Shown piece after piece: positions 52,888-54,977 of a stretch of DNA of 54,977 nucleotides. Position numbers and translations under genes: made by a program. The notes under the pieces were generated by a model. That model was not told the origin of the DNA, searched no databases, and saw only the letters and a program-made list of their open reading frames with translations. How positions within the stretch are numbered: the stretch's first letter is position 1; each line of letters begins with the position of its first letter. Source of the stretch: an uncultured Planctomycetaceae bacterium (lineage in GTDB: Bacteria > Planctomycetota > Planctomycetia > Pirellulales > Thermoguttaceae); the NCBI GenBank assembly GCA_946408825.1, contig CAMJTU010000026.1:1-54977 (forward strand), read 5' to 3'.

Positions 52888-54135
52888 TCAAAGTCCGTTC
52901 TCTTCAACAATTAAGAGAACGTTATAAAAGACGGATTTCTGGCTAAGAAGCCCCGAAACACTCTCTAACACGCCATTTGGCTCGTTTTTCTTCAAAGGTG
53001 GAGCAAGGGGTACAAGTCCTAAATCGATAATTGCGCCTTTTGAGCGCGGGATTGAAAATTTTCCTCGGAAATCGCAAGAAACAATTGAAGGTTTTTCAAC
53101 GTTTAATTGTTGCCGTGGCGAAGTTGCGGTAGGAACTCGCATGCTGAACATTTTTGTCTTTTCAACGACAGTCGAGCGATAACGGAAGGTCAGTTCAAGC
53201 GTTTCACCGGTTGTGGAAAGGAGCGGAGTCGTCTCAATTCGAAACCCTTCGTCAACGGAAGAAACGTCAGTCGAGTAGCCAGAGGAAACGCTAGAATCAA
53301 TCCTATAATCGCGATTGAATTCTCTACGAGGTTGCGCGGCGGCCCAACCATAAGTTTCCCCGTTAGGTACGACGTTTTTCCCTTCGTTTAGTAAAAGATA
53401 TTCAGGTCTTTTGACCAAATCGGCGTCGATCCGAGCAACGTCAGAACGCTCTGCCTGCCATCCTTGAACATCGGCGCCATTGCCGATAATCGTCGTATTC
53501 AGAGGAGAGAGATACTGTGATACACGCGAACGCCAATCAGGCGACGGTAACGCCACAATTTTGACGGAGAAATTAACGTTTTTCTTATCCGGGTCAATAA
53601 AACGATCGACAACGTTGGAGACGTAGCGTTGAACGCTAGAGCTATGATACACATAGAGTCTGTCACGCGACGCATTTAAAATCGAAAAAGGTTCTTTACG
53701 CCAAAACCCCTCGCCGGAATCAAAAAGAATCCAGTCGACAATCGAGTCTTGGGGACTGGAGACATTCGGGAAGCGATCGGTGTACGGGGCGATATCATAC
53801 ACAACCCAAAACTGACCGTCGTCGTCAGGGAGCTTTGAGAGTTCTAACGAATAACGAGTAGTCGTCGGACCGACAAATGTTCGAGGGTCGGAGCCGTCGT
53901 CGACAGACGACGCCGAGGCCGAATCTTTGTTTTCGACGTCGGCCTCCTGCCATGTCGCGCCCTTATTGTCAGAGACAAATTCGGTATTAACTATTCCATT
54001 CCACGAACTTTCCTGACCAATCGCAAATTTTGTCAGTCCTCCGACAATAGCCATTATAAACGCGACGATAGTAAACGTATGAAGAACACTTAATTTTAAG
54101 TCGTTGAATAATAATCGTGAATAGAGAAGATTCAT
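52888..54135 (-). CDS. membrane-anchored protein of unknown function
   Basis: 415 residues from the ATG at 54135, chosen because GAGGG lies 8-12 bases upstream; a longer frame to 54228 has no ribosome site. One membrane helix near the N-terminus, VLHTFTIVAFIMAIVGGLTK (about 18-37). The rest has no Cys-rich or repeat motif and looks beta-rich; examples are FWVVYDIAPYTDRFPNVSSP and IIDLGLVPLAPPLKKNEP. Ser/Asp-rich linkers at about 65-85. I do not recognise it; an envelope role is inferred from the anchor only. Confidence 0.65.
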   Translation of the reverse strand: MNLLYSRLLFNDLKLSVLHTFTIVAFIMAIVGGLTKFAIGQESSWNGIVNTEFVSDNKGATWQEADVENKDSASASSVDDGSDPRTFVGPTTTRYSLELSKLPDDDGQFWVVYDIAPYTDRFPNVSSPQDSIVDWILFDSGEGFWRKEPFSILNASRDRLYVYHSSSVQRYVSNVVDRFIDPDKKNVNFSVKIVALPSPDWRSRVSQYLSPLNTTIIGNGADVQGWQAERSDVARIDADLVKRPEYLLLNEGKNVVPNGETYGWAAAQPRREFNRDYRIDSSVSSGYSTDVSSVDEGFRIETTPLLSTTGETLELTFRYRSTVVEKTKMFSMRVPTATSPRQQLNVEKPSIVSCDFRGKFSIPRSKGAIIDLGLVPLAPPLKKNEPNGVLESVSGLLSQKSVFYNVLLIVEENGL

Positions 54136-54362
54136 AACATAATCCCTCGTTGTCTGCCGTTTAAATAACCGACAGTAGATCGTTTCCCAATCAAAGGGTT
54201 CTCGCTTTAGAGCCCTTGGATCAACCATCGTTAGAACGACAAGGATTCATTAAGACGTTAATCCACGTCACGCCAACCTTCGTCGATTGTAGAGGTTAAT
54301 AAAATAACGCGCCTTTAACAAGACAAACTGAAGGCCCATGCCATTTTGAATGAGAAACTTTC

Positions 54363-54578
54363 ACAAGAATTTGGGTTCACGAGATAATACGTTTCCGAAA
54401 AATCCGTTCGCAACGTAACGATCCTACAGAAACGGCTACAATTTCTGGGAAAAACGATTGGGTGCAACAGGGGATTCCGGCCCATGTCGTCGCCAGTTGG
54501 ATAGGCCATTCAGTAAAGGTACAGGAGGCGCATTACCTTCGCGTGTTACCCGGGTATTTCCAGCGCGTAACGGGCTAA
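54363..54578 (+). pseudogene. 3' fragment of a tyrosine recombinase (integrase) gene
   Basis: A plus-strand frame ends with TAA at 54576-54578. It encodes DWVQQGIPAHVVASWIGHS, then EAHYLRV, the C-terminal part of the tyrosine recombinase domain: the conserved H/W-x-GHS box and the nucleophile Tyr (HYLRV). Upstream the frame is open to about 54363 but no longer resembles the family, and the Arg-bearing first half is missing, so it is a truncated remnant. It lies 187 bases from a tRNA gene, the usual address of such enzymes. Confidence 0.65.
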
Positions 54579-54586
54579 CACTACAA

Positions 54587-54639
54587 ATTTCACTACAGAT
54601 TTTTGAATTTCCAAATTTGTCGTGTTTTTGTAGTGAAAT
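54587..54639. repeat. inverted repeat after the integrase fragment
   Basis: ATTTCACTACA (54587-54597) and TGTAGTGAAAT (54629-54639) form a perfect 11-base stem around an A/T-rich 31-base loop that contains further short palindromes. CACTACA occurs twice in direct orientation just before it. It could be a recombinase arm site or a terminator of the lost integrase gene. Confidence 0.55.
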
Positions 54640-54724
54640 CCGGCCAGAAAACGACGGAAAACATAGGAAAACACGACCATTGTTAAAAACGCGCTGATAC
54701 CGTAAAAACACAGAAAACACGCGT

Positions 54725-54763
54725 AAAAAAAAGGGTCTCAACCGAGATTTACGATTGAGACCC
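54725..54763 (-). terminator. terminator of the CAU tRNA
   Basis: GGGTCTCAA (54733-54741) pairs with TTGAGACCC (54755-54763) around a 13-base loop. On the minus strand it is followed by eight T, and it begins 3 bases after the tRNA 3' end. Confidence 0.9.
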
Positions 54764-54765
54764 AG

Positions 54766-54838
<73 letters not shown>

Positions 54839-54859
54839 GTGGCATTAAAGTTGTCTATA

Positions 54860-54887
54860 ATTATAACGACAGAACAAATTCTGTCAA
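54860..54887 (-). promoter_or_regulatory. consensus sigma70-type promoter of the CAU tRNA with operator-like repeat
   Basis: On the minus strand TTGACA (54887-54882), a 16-base spacer and TATAAT (54865-54860), both boxes perfect. The inverted repeat GACAGAA-N4-TTCTGTC (54885-54868) covers the -35 box and spacer, as repressor operators often do. The remaining bases to 54977 are A/T-rich with no gene seen. Confidence 0.8.
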
Positions 54888-54977
54888 GGAGAGCAAAAAA
54901 GAGAAAATTACGTAAAAGTAATTCTTTTGCATAATTCCTAATCTTATAAAAATATTCATCTTTTTTTCATTTATATC

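Overview
The window looks like a planctomycete chromosome, probably Pirellulales-like; this is inferred. The support is a secreted protein with an LEPR-XLL-type N-terminal motif plus CSLREA-type and Pmp-like repeats, a very large GspK-like pseudopilin, a zinc-ribbon/Ser-Thr-kinase/WD40 protein, an excisionase-type HTH fused to a receiver domain, a DUF6807 protein and a DUF4091/GH123-like protein. Genes are moderately spaced and grouped in short operons on both strands.

Layout. 1-2100: tRNA-Phe with its promoter and terminator, a tandem partial copy of that tRNA, a flavodoxin-fold quinone reductase, and an Rpn-family nuclease gene broken by a 290-bp MITE-like element. 2112-22073 (minus strand): a type IV pilus/type II secretion-like locus, transcribed as pilB-like ATPase, pilT, second ATPase, gspF/pilC, five prepilin-like proteins, then a 2,488-residue GspK-like protein. 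Internal terminators split it into several transcripts. 22550-23960: pheA (chorismate mutase-prephenate dehydratase) with a complete attenuator: sigma70-type promoter, Phe-rich leader peptide, pause hairpin, antiterminator and U-tract terminator. 24062-28810: a four-gene minus-strand operon of a large unknown protein, an exported unknown, an HtrA-like protease and a second exported unknown. 28971-30927: XRE-regulator remnant, HTH-receiver protein, D-Tyr-tRNA deacylase. 31100-34727: structured leader and an 1,144-residue surface beta-helix protein. 34763-38881: GH-A-like secreted hydrolase, lipoprotein, SpoU methyltransferase, TPR protein. 39110-46706 (plus): histidine kinase, small membrane protein, candidate structured RNA, conserved hypothetical, DUF6807 protein, kinase-WD40 protein. 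46772-54135: GNAT acetyltransferase, alpha/beta hydrolase, DUF4091 protein, GH43-like propeller, membrane-anchored unknown. 54363-54887: tyrosine-recombinase remnant next to a tRNA(CAU) with a mismatched 3' half.

Functional themes are a pseudopilus or pilus machine, exported glycan-active and surface proteins, and scars of mobile elements beside tRNA genes at both edges. The clearest new signal is the pheA attenuator: every part of classical ribosome-mediated attenuation can be read directly in the sequence.
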